Origin: JBGOUJ01 sp041477005
Lineage (GTDB): Bacteria > Acidobacteriota > Terriglobia > Bryobacterales > JACQDG01
Length of the DNA: 11,608 bases
NCBI GenBank assembly: GCA_041477005.1
Contig: JBGOUJ010000193.1
Location: 1 to 11,608, forward strand
Reading direction: 5' to 3'
The first letter of the stretch is position 1; each line of letters opens with the position of its first letter. Shown in pieces: positions 1 through 7,101 of this stretch. A program made the translations under genes and the position numbers. Below the pieces are notes generated by a model. It was not told the DNA's origin and made no database searches. It saw nothing but the letters and a program-made list of their open reading frames with translations.

Positions 1-60
1 CAGCAGGCCCTGGCTCGCGCCCTCGGCCTGGATCAACTGCTGATTACCCACCGTGGGTAA
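1..60 (+). CDS. C-terminal end of an unidentified ORF (cut by window edge)
   Basis: Frame 1 is open from the first base to a TAA at 58-60 and encodes about 19 residues ending in LLITHRG. The composition (Ala/Leu-rich helix, then a short strand-like end) fits the tail of a real protein, but it is too short to assign a family. A chance open frame at the window edge is equally possible. Confidence 0.25.
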   Translation, partial: QQALARALGLDQLLITHRG

Positions 61-129
61 GACACAGGGTTGCTCCTAACCCCATCAGGAATCTAACCGT
101 TACGCGCCCGCCCTGTTCTTTCGCAGTAA

Positions 130-441
130 AGTCCCGCTAGGGGATTGCAGCTCTATCTCATCGAAACGCAGTCCGTCGGTGGCAACAGCGGCTCACCGGT
201 CTTTTTCTACCTGGGGGCCGATCGGGCTCCCGGTGTTATCAACGTCGGGCCGCCCATTCTCAAATTGGCAGGAATCATGAAAGGTAGTTTCAGCGAAGGA
301 AGCCCAATCAGATTTCTGGAGAATGCTCCCGTACCTGTTGCCGCTCAAAATCTGGGTATTGCTGCGGTGGTGCCCTCCTACCTTCTTTATGACGTACTGT
401 TTTCCGGCGAGCTTAAGAAGCAACGAGCCATAGCCCACTGA
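130..441 (+). pseudogene. Trypsin-like serine protease, C-terminal fragment
   Basis: The frame is open from just after a TAA at 127-129 to the TGA ending at 441. It carries GGNSGSPVFF about 15 residues in, the classic GNSGSP nucleophile motif of chymotrypsin-fold (S1-type) peptidases. It is followed by a hydrophobic strand (LKLAGIMKGSF) and a helix ending SYLLYDVLF, as expected for the C-terminal beta-barrel of such proteins. The His and Asp of the triad and the whole N-terminal barrel are missing. The only start is a TTG at 145, 1 nt after an AGGGG, which is a poor initiation context. I infer a decayed gene rather than a small functional protein. The stops upstream in the same frame (58, 94, 127) show that the reading frame was lost on that side. 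Confidence 0.6.
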
Positions 442-782
442 ATCCCATAGCGTTGCCTCTGTCTCTCCTCCGGATTCGGGATCTTGTCGAGTCGTGCCAA
501 AGGGAGCGCCGTCGTCGTAATCGCCATCCCGTTGATCCGGCGGGGCGCGGCGACCGGGTACGCCCGCGCCAAAACCACAACCTTCTTGAGCGGGGCGGTT
601 CGGGCGAACAAGATCAAGCAGATTAGTCCGTCCCGACACCGCTCACCCGGCAACTTTTGGGACAGGCATCGTCTGCCTTAGCCTTATCCGTCAGGGGATC
701 GAGCTTTTTGTTGGCCCAGCCGGAGCAGCCGGAGTCCCTGCTATGTCACCGGACGGTTTAGGTTTCGCAGAAAACGCTGCGA
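442..782. other. Non-coding stretch, nothing recognised
   Basis: Several overlapping open frames exist on both strands, but none has a convincing start, ribosome binding site or recognisable domain. Their translations are rich in Arg, Pro and Gly, as expected for shadow frames of GC-rich DNA. The stretch sits between two gene remnants and is probably degenerated sequence. Confidence 0.5.
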
Positions 783-980
783 CTAGATCGGCTGATACTT
801 GGAGTCCCGATTGTCGAACGCGGGGGGCGTACCCTCGAGCACGTCGATAATCTTGCGATTGATCACGGGATTCTCGATCCCACCCGAAGTGTAGGTGACC
901 TTGTTTCCTGCCGCCTTATCGTTTCCTGCCGCCTTATCAAGGTGGGCGCAGATGACCTGATCGGCGTCGCAGACGACGGT
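783..980 (-). pseudogene. C-terminal remnant of an unidentified protein
   Basis: On the minus strand the frame runs from just after a TAG (983-981) to a TAG at 785-783 and encodes about 66 residues. It begins VVCDADQVICAHL and ends PPAFDNRDSKYQPI. It reads like real protein (balanced composition, strand-turn-strand pattern, ordered C-terminus) rather than a shadow frame. There is no start codon with a ribosome binding site, and the region immediately upstream is a tRNA fragment, so the gene is cut off at its 5' side. An 18-bp tandem duplication doubles the hexapeptide DKAAGN within it. I do not recognise the family with certainty. Confidence 0.45.
903..938. repeat. 18-bp perfect tandem duplication
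   Basis: The unit gtttcctgccgccttatc occurs twice back to back (903-920 and 921-938) without mismatch. It is a multiple of three and lies in frame within the minus-strand remnant, where it duplicates Asp-Lys-Ala-Ala-Gly-Asn. Perfect identity points to a recent slippage or duplication event. Confidence 0.9.
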
Positions 981-987
981 CTACCAG

Positions 988-1045
988 CGGCCGCTCGCGC
1001 CTTGGCTGCAGGGCGTCGGAGGTTCAAATCCTTTCGCCCCGACCA
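988..1045 (+). pseudogene. 3' half of a tRNA gene, probable att-site scar
   Basis: The sequence has a canonical T arm (GGAGG stem, TTCAAAT loop, CCTTT stem with two G-U pairs), then CGCCCCG-A-CCA, a 3' acceptor strand, discriminator and encoded CCA ending at 1045. The 5' acceptor strand CGGGGCG that should lie about 65-70 nt upstream is absent, and no proper D arm or anticodon stem can be folded from 960-1000. TTGG in the anticodon region hints at tRNA-Pro(UGG), but the stem does not pair, so the isotype is uncertain. A 3' tRNA half ending exactly at CCA is the usual product of tyrosine-recombinase integration into a tRNA gene. No integrase is present in the window. Confidence 0.6.
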
Positions 1046-1059
1046 AGAAAATCATTTGA

Positions 1060-1079
1060 CGCGGCGGCTCTTCGCCGCG
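1060..1079. other. GC-rich hairpin after the tRNA remnant
   Basis: CGCGGCG at 1060-1066 pairs with CGCCGCG at 1073-1079 around a 6-nt loop. It lies 14 nt after the tRNA-like 3' end, where a terminator would be expected, but no T-run follows, so Rho-independent termination is doubtful. Confidence 0.35.
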
Positions 1080-1290
1080 ATGGCACGGCAGATCGCGGCG
1101 CTGCCGCTGGCGGCGGGACAGTCCAACCGCAGATCGGAGTAGATTCGGTGACGAACGATGCAGGGAAGGAGCCGCCGGAAGGCGTGCGGGCAATCGGCTG
1201 GAAAATGGAAAGGCAGAACCCGCTCCTCCGGGGCCGCCCGGTGCGTCTGGGCCCAAGATTCCGGCTGGAGCCATTCGAGTGTAGGCAGTC
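1080..1290. other. Intergenic stretch without a supported gene
   Basis: Minus-strand frames here extend over the tRNA remnant and give the peptide GAKGFEPPTP, the well-known artefact of translating tRNA genes in antisense, so they are rejected. A plus-strand frame opening with GTG at 1148 has no recognisable domain. I see no gene. The stretch leads into the promoter candidate upstream of the gene at 1427. Confidence 0.5.
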
Positions 1291-1299
1291 TGGTATACT
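1291..1299 (+). promoter_or_regulatory. Extended -10 promoter candidate
   Basis: TGG-TATACT is an extended -10 element (TGn followed by a hexamer one base from TATAAT). No good -35 hexamer lies 16-18 bp upstream, which is acceptable for an extended -10. Predicted start of transcription is near 1305, leaving a leader of about 120 nt before the ATG at 1427. Confidence 0.4.
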
Positions 1300-1426
1300 G
1301 ATTTCCGTCCACGAGGCCAAAAGGGAAACCCTCGGTTAAGGAGGGCGCGATTGCCAATTTCTGGAGATCCACAACCAGTTCCGCAAGTCGATGTGCCCTC
1401 CATGGTCGCCCGCAAGGAGAACTGAA

Positions 1427-2290
1427 ATGCACGCAATTTCAAGAAGACAGTTTCTTGGTAGAAGCGCCATGGGCGCCGCAGCAGCCGGGTATCTGTCCGC
1501 GGGAGCGCTCGAGCTTCGGGCCGATCCGCTTGGACTGCCCATCGGGTTTCAGCTTTATCCCGTCAGAGAGCTGATCGCAACAGATTTCGAAGGCACTCTC
1601 CGGCAGCTTGCGGCGGTGGGATATCGGAACGTCGAGATGTGCTCGCCGCCCGGCTACGAGAGATCCGGCTTTGGCCCCCTTATGAAAATGAAAGCCTCAG
1701 AGATCCGCCAGGTTATCGATGGCGCGGGCTTGCGTTGTGAAAGCTGCCACTACCAGTTCCGGGAACTCAAGGAGAATCTGGAAAACAGAATCGCCTATGC
1801 CAAGGAACTCGGCCTGAAACAAATGATTGTCTCGACCTTCGGCCTCCGGCCGGAGGCAACGATGGATGATTGGAGAAGGGCCGCCGACGAGGCGAACCAG
1901 ATCGGCGCACAGACGCAGAAAGCGGGCCTTCCGCTTGGTTTCCACAATCACGCCTTCGAATTCAAGGAAATCGACGGCGTGCTCGTCTACGACGAATTGA
2001 TGCGCCGGTTCGATCCGAAACTGATCAAAATGCAGTTTCAAGTGTCCGTCATCAGCCTCGGCTACGAGGCCGCCACGTTTCTCACGAAGTATCCCGGCCG
2101 CTTTATTTCGCTCCATCTCCAGGACTGGTCGCCTGCCGACAAGAAAACGGTAGCGGTGGGAAAGGGCGTGGTTGACTGGAAGAAGCTCTTCACCGCCGCA
2201 AAGACGGGCGGCGTGAAGAACTACTTCGTCGAAGTGAACCTCGACGCGCTCAAAGCCAGTTGCCCCTACCTTCACGATCTGAAGGTGTAG
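1427..2290 (+). CDS. Tat-exported TIM-barrel sugar isomerase/epimerase-like protein
   Basis: This 287-residue protein belongs to the AP-endonuclease-2/xylose-isomerase-like TIM-barrel family, whose members isomerise or epimerise sugars. It opens with a Tat signal (SRRQFLGRSAMGAAAAGYL, residues 5-23), so it is predicted to be exported folded. Barrel signatures include IGFQLYPVREL (39-49), the helix-strand pair AAVGYRNVEM (62-71), GFHNHAFEF (171-179), RFISLHLQDW (225-234), VGKGVVDW (244-251) and KNYFVEVN (264-271). At the strand where family members usually present a metal-binding Asp it reads MQFQVSVIS (202-210), so metal coordination may differ. ATG 1427 was chosen over an in-frame ATG at 1391 because AAGGAG (1414-1419) sits 7 nt before it and the Tat motif follows at once. 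A second Tat protein starts 70 bp downstream, probably in the same operon. The exact substrate is unknown. Confidence 0.85.
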   Translation: MHAISRRQFLGRSAMGAAAAGYLSAGALELRADPLGLPIGFQLYPVRELIATDFEGTLRQLAAVGYRNVEMCSPPGYERSGFGPLMKMKASEIRQVIDGAGLRCESCHYQFRELKENLENRIAYAKELGLKQMIVSTFGLRPEATMDDWRRAADEANQIGAQTQKAGLPLGFHNHAFEFKEIDGVLVYDELMRRFDPKLIKMQFQVSVISLGYEAATFLTKYPGRFISLHLQDWSPADKKTVAVGKGVVDWKKLFTAAKTGGVKNYFVEVNLDALKASCPYLHDLKV

Positions 2291-2360
2291 TGAAGCTAGA
2301 ATCAGCCACGAGTTAAACGGATTGTACGGACTCTTTTAAGAAATTCCAGGAGGCAACACC

Positions 2361-3920
2361 ATGGCGCCGAAAGACAACTTGAACCGTCGCGAATTTCTTG
2401 CTCCGGCAGCCACAACCGCTGCACTGAGTCTTGTTCCCAGACATGTGCTGGGCGGGCAGGGATATGTCGCTCCGAGCGACAAGCTTACCCTGGCCTGCAT
2501 CGGCTGCGGCACGCAAGGGCACAGGGAAATGTTGCGGCTGCTCCCGAATCCCGACGTGCAGATCGTCGCTGTCTGCGATCCCGAAAAAGACAACACCAAC
2601 TACGTGGACTGGAGCGCGACCGGGCTTCGAGACCAGATACGGAGGACCTTGGAAGACCCGAGCTGGGGCGGAGACTACCAAGGCATTCGAGCCGGCCGGG
2701 AATGCGCCCGCGATATCATCCAGAAGTACTACGCGAAGAAGCGATCTGGCGGGAACTTTAAAGGGGTCTCTTCCTACGAGGATTTCCGGGAGTTGTTGGA
2801 AAAGGAAAAAGATATCGATGCCGTCAAGATCATGACCCCGGACCATCTCCATGCGACCATTGCCATCGCGGCGATGAAGAAGAAGAAGCACGTTGCCGTA
2901 CATAAACCCATCGCCAACCGGATCGCGGAGCTCCGGTTGGTCCTCGCGACGCAGCGTGAAATGGGGGTCCGGACCCATCTCTTGGCCTACCAGGCCAACA
3001 CGTTTGCGTCGATGCTTCAGGTAAGAAGCATGATCCTGGACGGCGCCATTGGCGCCCTCCGGGAAATTCACAACTGGACGGACAGGCCGTTCTGGCCGCA
3101 CTACACCAGCCTGCCGGCGGAGAAAACGCCGGTCCCCGGCAGCTTCAACTGGGACCTGTGGCTCGGACCTGTGCCCGATCACCCCTATTCCCCGCACTAC
3201 ACGCACGCCGTATTTCGCGGCTGGTACGAGTTTGGCGGTGGAAGCATCGCGGACATGGGCAATTACAGCCTGTGGCCGATTTATTCGGCGTTCGATCTGC
3301 CCATCCCGACCAGCGTCCAAGCCGACGTGACGGCTCACTGTGAAATAGATGCCAACGGCGTGAGCAGGATCCGGCCGAACGACTTTTCCTTCCCACAGGC
3401 CAACAAAATCCGTTTCACGTTCCCAGCCCACGGAAATTGGGGCCCGCTCACCCTGTACTGGTATGACGGAGGGATCAGGCCGAACCTGCCCGAAGAGCTG
3501 GCGGCGGAAGGGAAAACCCTGCCGGGAACGGGAAGGATGTTCGTCGGCGACAAAGGGATAATTCTGGATAATGCGCTTATTACCGAGAAGAAGACGCGGG
3601 ACTATCAGCAGGCCAAAGGGATCACTCCACCGGCCGTTCAACAGGGCGACCGAAGTGGTGGTGGCAGAGGCCCCACAGACGAATGGGTAACGGCATTCAA
3701 GAACAACAAGGAGTCCGCCGGGGATTTCCAGAAGGCGGCGGCCGTTACGGAGGGCATCAACCTGGCCGCTGTCGCGTCACGCGTGAGCAGAAAGACCTTC
3801 GCCGGCGGAGGAGGCCGGACCGCGCCGCTGATGTTGTGGGACGCCGGGAACATGAAGTTCACGAATGCGGAGGCGAGTCAGTATCTCTCTCGCGAATACC
3901 GCGACGGGTGGAAACTATAA
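2361..3920 (+). CDS. Tat-exported Gfo/Idh/MocA-family oxidoreductase
   Basis: This 519-residue NAD(P)-dependent oxidoreductase-like protein starts with a twin-arginine motif (LNRREFLAPAATTAALSLV, residues 7-25). A Rossmann fold follows, with CIGCGTQGH (46-54) as the dinucleotide loop, VAVCDPE (69-75) at the end of the second strand, and KIMTPDHLH (156-164). The family's EKP motif is HKP here (181-183, VAVHKPIAN), so the Glu before the catalytic Lys is replaced by His. The C-terminal alpha/beta substrate domain includes NWDLWLGP (263-270), FRGWYEFGGGSIADMG (285-300) and RMFVGDKG. The family commonly oxidises sugar or inositol hydroxyls, and some members act as glycosidases by a redox mechanism. 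AGGAGG (2348-2353) lies 7 nt before the ATG. Its partner upstream is the TIM-barrel protein, and such pairs are typical of carbohydrate processing outside the cytoplasm. Substrate not determinable. Confidence 0.9.
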   Translation: MAPKDNLNRREFLAPAATTAALSLVPRHVLGGQGYVAPSDKLTLACIGCGTQGHREMLRLLPNPDVQIVAVCDPEKDNTNYVDWSATGLRDQIRRTLEDPSWGGDYQGIRAGRECARDIIQKYYAKKRSGGNFKGVSSYEDFRELLEKEKDIDAVKIMTPDHLHATIAIAAMKKKKHVAVHKPIANRIAELRLVLATQREMGVRTHLLAYQANTFASMLQVRSMILDGAIGALREIHNWTDRPFWPHYTSLPAEKTPVPGSFNWDLWLGPVPDHPYSPHYTHAVFRGWYEFGGGSIADMGNYSLWPIYSAFDLPIPTSVQADVTAHCEIDANGVSRIRPNDFSFPQANKIRFTFPAHGNWGPLTLYWYDGGIRPNLPEELAAEGKTLPGTGRMFVGDKGIILDNALITEKKTRDYQQAKGITPPAVQQGDRSGGGRGPTDEWVTAFKNNKESAGDFQKAAAVTEGINLAAVASRVSRKTFAGGGGRTAPLMLWDAGNMKFTNAEASQYLSREYRDGWKL

Positions 3921-3925
3921 AGGGG

Positions 3926-3971
3926 GGCGCGGCAGCCGGACCTCTGTCGTGATGGCAGATGAGGCCGCGCC
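3926..3971. terminator. Inverted repeat between convergent genes, possible bidirectional terminator
   Basis: GGCGCGGC (3926-3933) and GCCGCGCC (3964-3971) are perfect 8-bp inverted arms. The inner CTGTC/GGCAG (3944-3948/3954-3958) can form a nested 5-bp hairpin. It fills the 50-bp gap between the stops of two convergent genes, where a shared terminator is expected. No long T-run follows on either side, so intrinsic termination is only moderately supported. Confidence 0.4.
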
Positions 3972-5479
3972 TAAAAGGTGGCCGCGAGCGCTCCCTGACG
4001 AAACACCATGCGAAGTCCGCGCGGCGGAGTCTCGGGCGCCTCGTACGTGGCGGGTCCATCAATCGTATTCGCATCGAAGATCGTGATATCGGCGTAATAA
4101 CCGGGCATCAGCCGCCCGCGGCCCGTCAGGCGGAAGCGCTCGGCCGGCCTCGCCGTAACCTTGTGGACGGCTTCGGGCAGAGTGAGCCAGTGCCGCTCGC
4201 GGCATATCGGTCCGAGCAGGAGAGGGAACGTTCCGTATAACCGCGGATGCGGCCGTCCGTTCACGTAAAACCCGTCGCTGATCACGTTGCATAGTGGATG
4301 AACGAGCAGTTTGCGGAGATTCTCCTCGCTCTGATTGAACGAGAGCATATTCACAAGCCCGCGCTCCTCGATCAACAGATCCAGCATCGCGTCCACGGGT
4401 TTTCGATCTCGCTGTTGCGCCAATTCCGCAAGGTTGCGGCCGACAACGCCCTGGTTACCCGGTGAGCCGACTGCCGAGATAAAAATATCATTCCAGTTCT
4501 GCGCGAGCGCCGCGACGGTTTCCGAAGCGATGTTCTCGCGTTTGCCCGAATCCGCAAGCAGCGCGAGCAGCGAATCGGCGCCACCCTCGAGCGTCCATTG
4601 CGGCAACAACTGCGTCATGACGGTGCTGCCGGCGATGTACGGGTAGCTATCGAACGCCACGTCCACATCGTCGCGGCGCGCGCGCTCGATCCTCTCGAGC
4701 GCCTCCTCCTGTTTGGGCCAGTTCGCCCGGCCCACGGCCTGCAGGTGCGAGATTTGCAGGCGGCAGCCGGCCCGCCGGGCAAGCTCAATCTGTTCGTCGA
4801 TCGATTCCAGCAGTTGTCCGGCGTAGCTGCGCATGTGCGTGGTGTAAATGCGGTCGTGTTTCGCCACCACGCGGCACAGCCGCAGCAGTTCCTCGAAGGG
4901 CGCGCTGCTTCCGGGGGCGTACATCAGGCCGGTCGAGAAGCCCGTGGCCCCGGCCGAGAGGGCGTCCGCGAGGGTCTGCTCCATCCGGTCCAGCTCGGCT
5001 GGCTGGAGGGGCTGCTGCCGGTGGCCGAAGAGCGCGACCCGCAGGCTGCCATGGCCCACCAGCGACCCGACGCTCGCGAGCGTGGCCTGTTTTGCCACCG
5101 CTGCCAGATACTCGCCGGCCGTGCGCCAGCCCCATTCATCGCCGCCGCGGAAGATTCCATTGGCGTACTTCTGCAGCTCCGACCGGTCCTGCCCGCACGG
5201 ATAAGCGGAGAATCCGCAGTTACCAACCACTTCGGCGGTCACCCCCTGCGCGATCTTTTCGCGCCGATTCTCCAGGACCTGAATGTCGGAATGGCTGTGG
5301 GCGTCGATGAATCCCGGCGCGACGGTGAGCCCCGCGCAATCGATCGTCTGGCATTCGGCCGGCGGCTGGAACTCGCCAACCTCGGCGATCCGCTCGCCGA
5401 CGAGCAGCACATCGGCGCGACGCGCCGGGCCACCGGAGCCGTCCAGCAGAGTTCCGTTTCGTAGCAGGAGAGCAGTCAC
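3971..5479 (-). CDS. N-acyl-D-amino-acid deacylase family amidohydrolase
   Basis: This 502-residue metal-dependent hydrolase is of the D-aminoacylase type, which cleaves N-acyl-D-amino acids to the free D-amino acid and a carboxylate. Visible residues match the family's zinc site: HSHSD (61-65), the bridging Cys in VVGNCGFS (84-91, C88), H215 in TTHMRS, H245 in QISHLQ, and D402 in VISDGF. HPRLYGTFP (411-419) and the C-terminal PGYYADITIFD (459-469), the second half of the small beta-sandwich, are also typical. Length is normal for the family. The start is GTG at 5479-5477, with GAGG (5489-5486) 6 nt upstream. It is only 2 nt after the stop of the dimethylformamidase-like gene, so translation is probably coupled and this is the last gene of a three-gene operon. 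No signal peptide, so cytoplasmic. The acyl group and side chain accepted cannot be read from sequence. Confidence 0.9.
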   Translation of the reverse strand: MTALLLRNGTLLDGSGGPARRADVLLVGERIAEVGEFQPPAECQTIDCAGLTVAPGFIDAHSHSDIQVLENRREKIAQGVTAEVVGNCGFSAYPCGQDRSELQKYANGIFRGGDEWGWRTAGEYLAAVAKQATLASVGSLVGHGSLRVALFGHRQQPLQPAELDRMEQTLADALSAGATGFSTGLMYAPGSSAPFEELLRLCRVVAKHDRIYTTHMRSYAGQLLESIDEQIELARRAGCRLQISHLQAVGRANWPKQEEALERIERARRDDVDVAFDSYPYIAGSTVMTQLLPQWTLEGGADSLLALLADSGKRENIASETVAALAQNWNDIFISAVGSPGNQGVVGRNLAELAQQRDRKPVDAMLDLLIEERGLVNMLSFNQSEENLRKLLVHPLCNVISDGFYVNGRPHPRLYGTFPLLLGPICRERHWLTLPEAVHKVTARPAERFRLTGRGRLMPGYYADITIFDANTIDGPATYEAPETPPRGLRMVFRQGALAATF

Positions 5480-5481
5480 CC

Positions 5482-7101
5482 TCAGCCTCGCAGGAACCGC
5501 GTTAGAACATTACGTGTAATACGCGAAACGTGCTGGTCCGGGAATAGCGCCGGAATCCAGGTGATGGATCCTACCGAAAACACCGCCCCTCCGCTCGCGG
5601 GTTCATGGCACACGACCTCCGCGCCTCCATCGTCCGGATTCGCGCCTTTGGCGAGCAAGACCGTGTTCGCCGGAGACGACGCGCTCCTCTTGTCAGTCTC
5701 GTGTCCGGATGCGCCACCCGGAACCCTCTCGTGCAAAGTATTCTCGCCGAACAGGTCCCCATCGCGCAGTCCCGTCCCCTCGAACACCCAGTGCGACGCG
5801 TCCACCACCCGGTAGGGCGCAGCCGTCATCAACCCCGCCGCGGTGCACACAACCCCCAACAGGCTCGCTTCCGACTCGAGCGTCCGGTGCATGCGGCTCT
5901 CGTACTCGACGCTTCCATCCTCCGAGTGCCCGCCCAACTCGCCGTGCAGGCTGTTCACATGACTCAGGCAGCGCATCACACCGTCTCTGGTCAGCGTGAC
6001 CTCACAGTTCAAACCGTTCCCAGCCAGGTACATCAGCCGCCCACCTCGTTCAAACACCCAGCGCTTCACCGACAAGTACATCTCTCGCGTCCAGTACTCC
6101 GGGTGAATCGAAAGAATCAGCACCCGATAGGCATCGAGGTCCAGAGTCCCGTCGTGCAACTGGGCCTCGGCGTAGAGGTCGTGGTCGAAGCCTTCCCTCT
6201 CCAGCCAGCCCAACAAGCGCCACTCGCCCGGCGTCTGACCGCACTGGACTCGTCCGCGCACCGGGTCCGTCACCTCCGGGTCATCGAAGAGGTGATTATT
6301 CGGTTCCGGACGGTCGAACGATAATGGGAGGTACTCCTCGTCTTTCCACCTCCACGTCCCGAACGGCGACGGCTTCTGAAAACGGTCCAGGTCCTGCCGC
6401 GCATTCACGACCGGGCGTTCCGGCAGGCCGTTCGGGTTGATGTAATTGCTTCGACCTCCAAAGTTGTTATACGCGTTCCAGGTGTTGGTCGAAGCCAGAA
6501 CGGCGATCTTCGCCTGCGGTCGCGGCGGCGCCACCACCCACGGAAAGGAAAACGCCCCACCCGACGGCGTTTTCGCCCATAGGTAGTACAATCCCGACCG
6601 TTCCGGCGCCACAATCGTCGGCGGATTCGGATATCCGTCGTTGTTCCAGCGCACGCCCGCCTGTGTGAAGTCGCCGTCGGGCAGCACCTGGCGGTTCGCC
6701 TGCGGACCGTGCTCGTCCACCCAGGCGATCATCCGCACGAGCTCCTTCTTCCACCCGTACCGCCACAGCGTCAACTGATACTGCTCCACCGAATGCACGC
6801 GGTATTCAGCCTTTTCGCCGCCTCGCACCCACCTTGGCCACATGTAGCCCAGCACGCCGTCACGCAGCAACCGGAACTGGAAGGCTGGCTCGCCGCCCAG
6901 AACCGCGGTCGATGTCTTCGCCCCATAGCCGCTCTTGCTGAGGGTCACCCGATAGCGCCCTGGCTTAAGATCACCATAGAAAGCTCCGCGTGGCGACGAG
7001 CGCAGCAAAGTAATCTCGCCGGTCTGTTCGGACTCGAACTCGCCCGCCACGTCCGCCAGCGCGACATACATTTCGTCGCTTACGTAAGCCAGTGCTTTCA
7101 T
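5482..7101 (-). CDS. N,N-dimethylformamidase large (beta) subunit-like protein
   Basis: This 539-residue protein resembles the large subunit of N,N-dimethylformamidase, an iron amidohydrolase that releases dimethylamine and formate from DMF. The N-terminal 100 residues look like a transthyretin-like beta-sandwich (GDLKPGRYRVTLSKSGYG, 43-60). The middle has a second beta region with SGLYYLWAK (169-177). The C-terminal half is the family's glutamine-amidotransferase-like domain: NTWNAYNNFGG (206-216), ILSIHPEYWTREMY (329-342), RWVFERGGRLMYLAGNG (347-363) and a final SVGSITWIPAL. In characterised enzymes the iron is held by two Tyr and one Glu; Tyr336 of HPEYW is a candidate ligand. ATG 7101 was preferred to an upstream GTG at 7179 because it overlaps the preceding stop as ATGA, with GGGAG 5 nt before it, and the upstream part lies inside the neighbour. 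No small-subunit gene is adjacent. Many homologues are stand-alone and uncharacterised, so the true substrate is probably another small amide. Confidence 0.8.
   Translation of the reverse strand: MKALAYVSDEMYVALADVAGEFESEQTGEITLLRSSPRGAFYGDLKPGRYRVTLSKSGYGAKTSTAVLGGEPAFQFRLLRDGVLGYMWPRWVRGGEKAEYRVHSVEQYQLTLWRYGWKKELVRMIAWVDEHGPQANRQVLPDGDFTQAGVRWNNDGYPNPPTIVAPERSGLYYLWAKTPSGGAFSFPWVVAPPRPQAKIAVLASTNTWNAYNNFGGRSNYINPNGLPERPVVNARQDLDRFQKPSPFGTWRWKDEEYLPLSFDRPEPNNHLFDDPEVTDPVRGRVQCGQTPGEWRLLGWLEREGFDHDLYAEAQLHDGTLDLDAYRVLILSIHPEYWTREMYLSVKRWVFERGGRLMYLAGNGLNCEVTLTRDGVMRCLSHVNSLHGELGGHSEDGSVEYESRMHRTLESEASLLGVVCTAAGLMTAAPYRVVDASHWVFEGTGLRDGDLFGENTLHERVPGGASGHETDKRSASSPANTVLLAKGANPDDGGAEVVCHEPASGGAVFSVGSITWIPALFPDQHVSRITRNVLTRFLRG

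Noticed and set aside
960..1045. A complete functional tRNA gene
   Set aside because: The 5' acceptor strand complementary to CGCCCCG is absent, and no D arm or paired anticodon stem can be drawn.
981..1442. Minus-strand frame of 153 codons ending in GAKGFEPPTPCSQG
   Set aside because: This peptide is the familiar artefact of translating a tRNA T arm in antisense. The rest is Pro/Arg/Ser-rich shadow sequence without a ribosome binding site.
2313..3641. Long minus-strand frame (442 codons)
   Set aside because: It lies wholly antisense to the well-supported Gfo/Idh/MocA gene and has no domain signature; it results from codon bias in GC-rich DNA.
4598..5464. Plus-strand frame of 288 codons
   Set aside because: It is antisense to the D-aminoacylase, whose zinc-site motifs are all present; the His/Arg-rich translation is a shadow.
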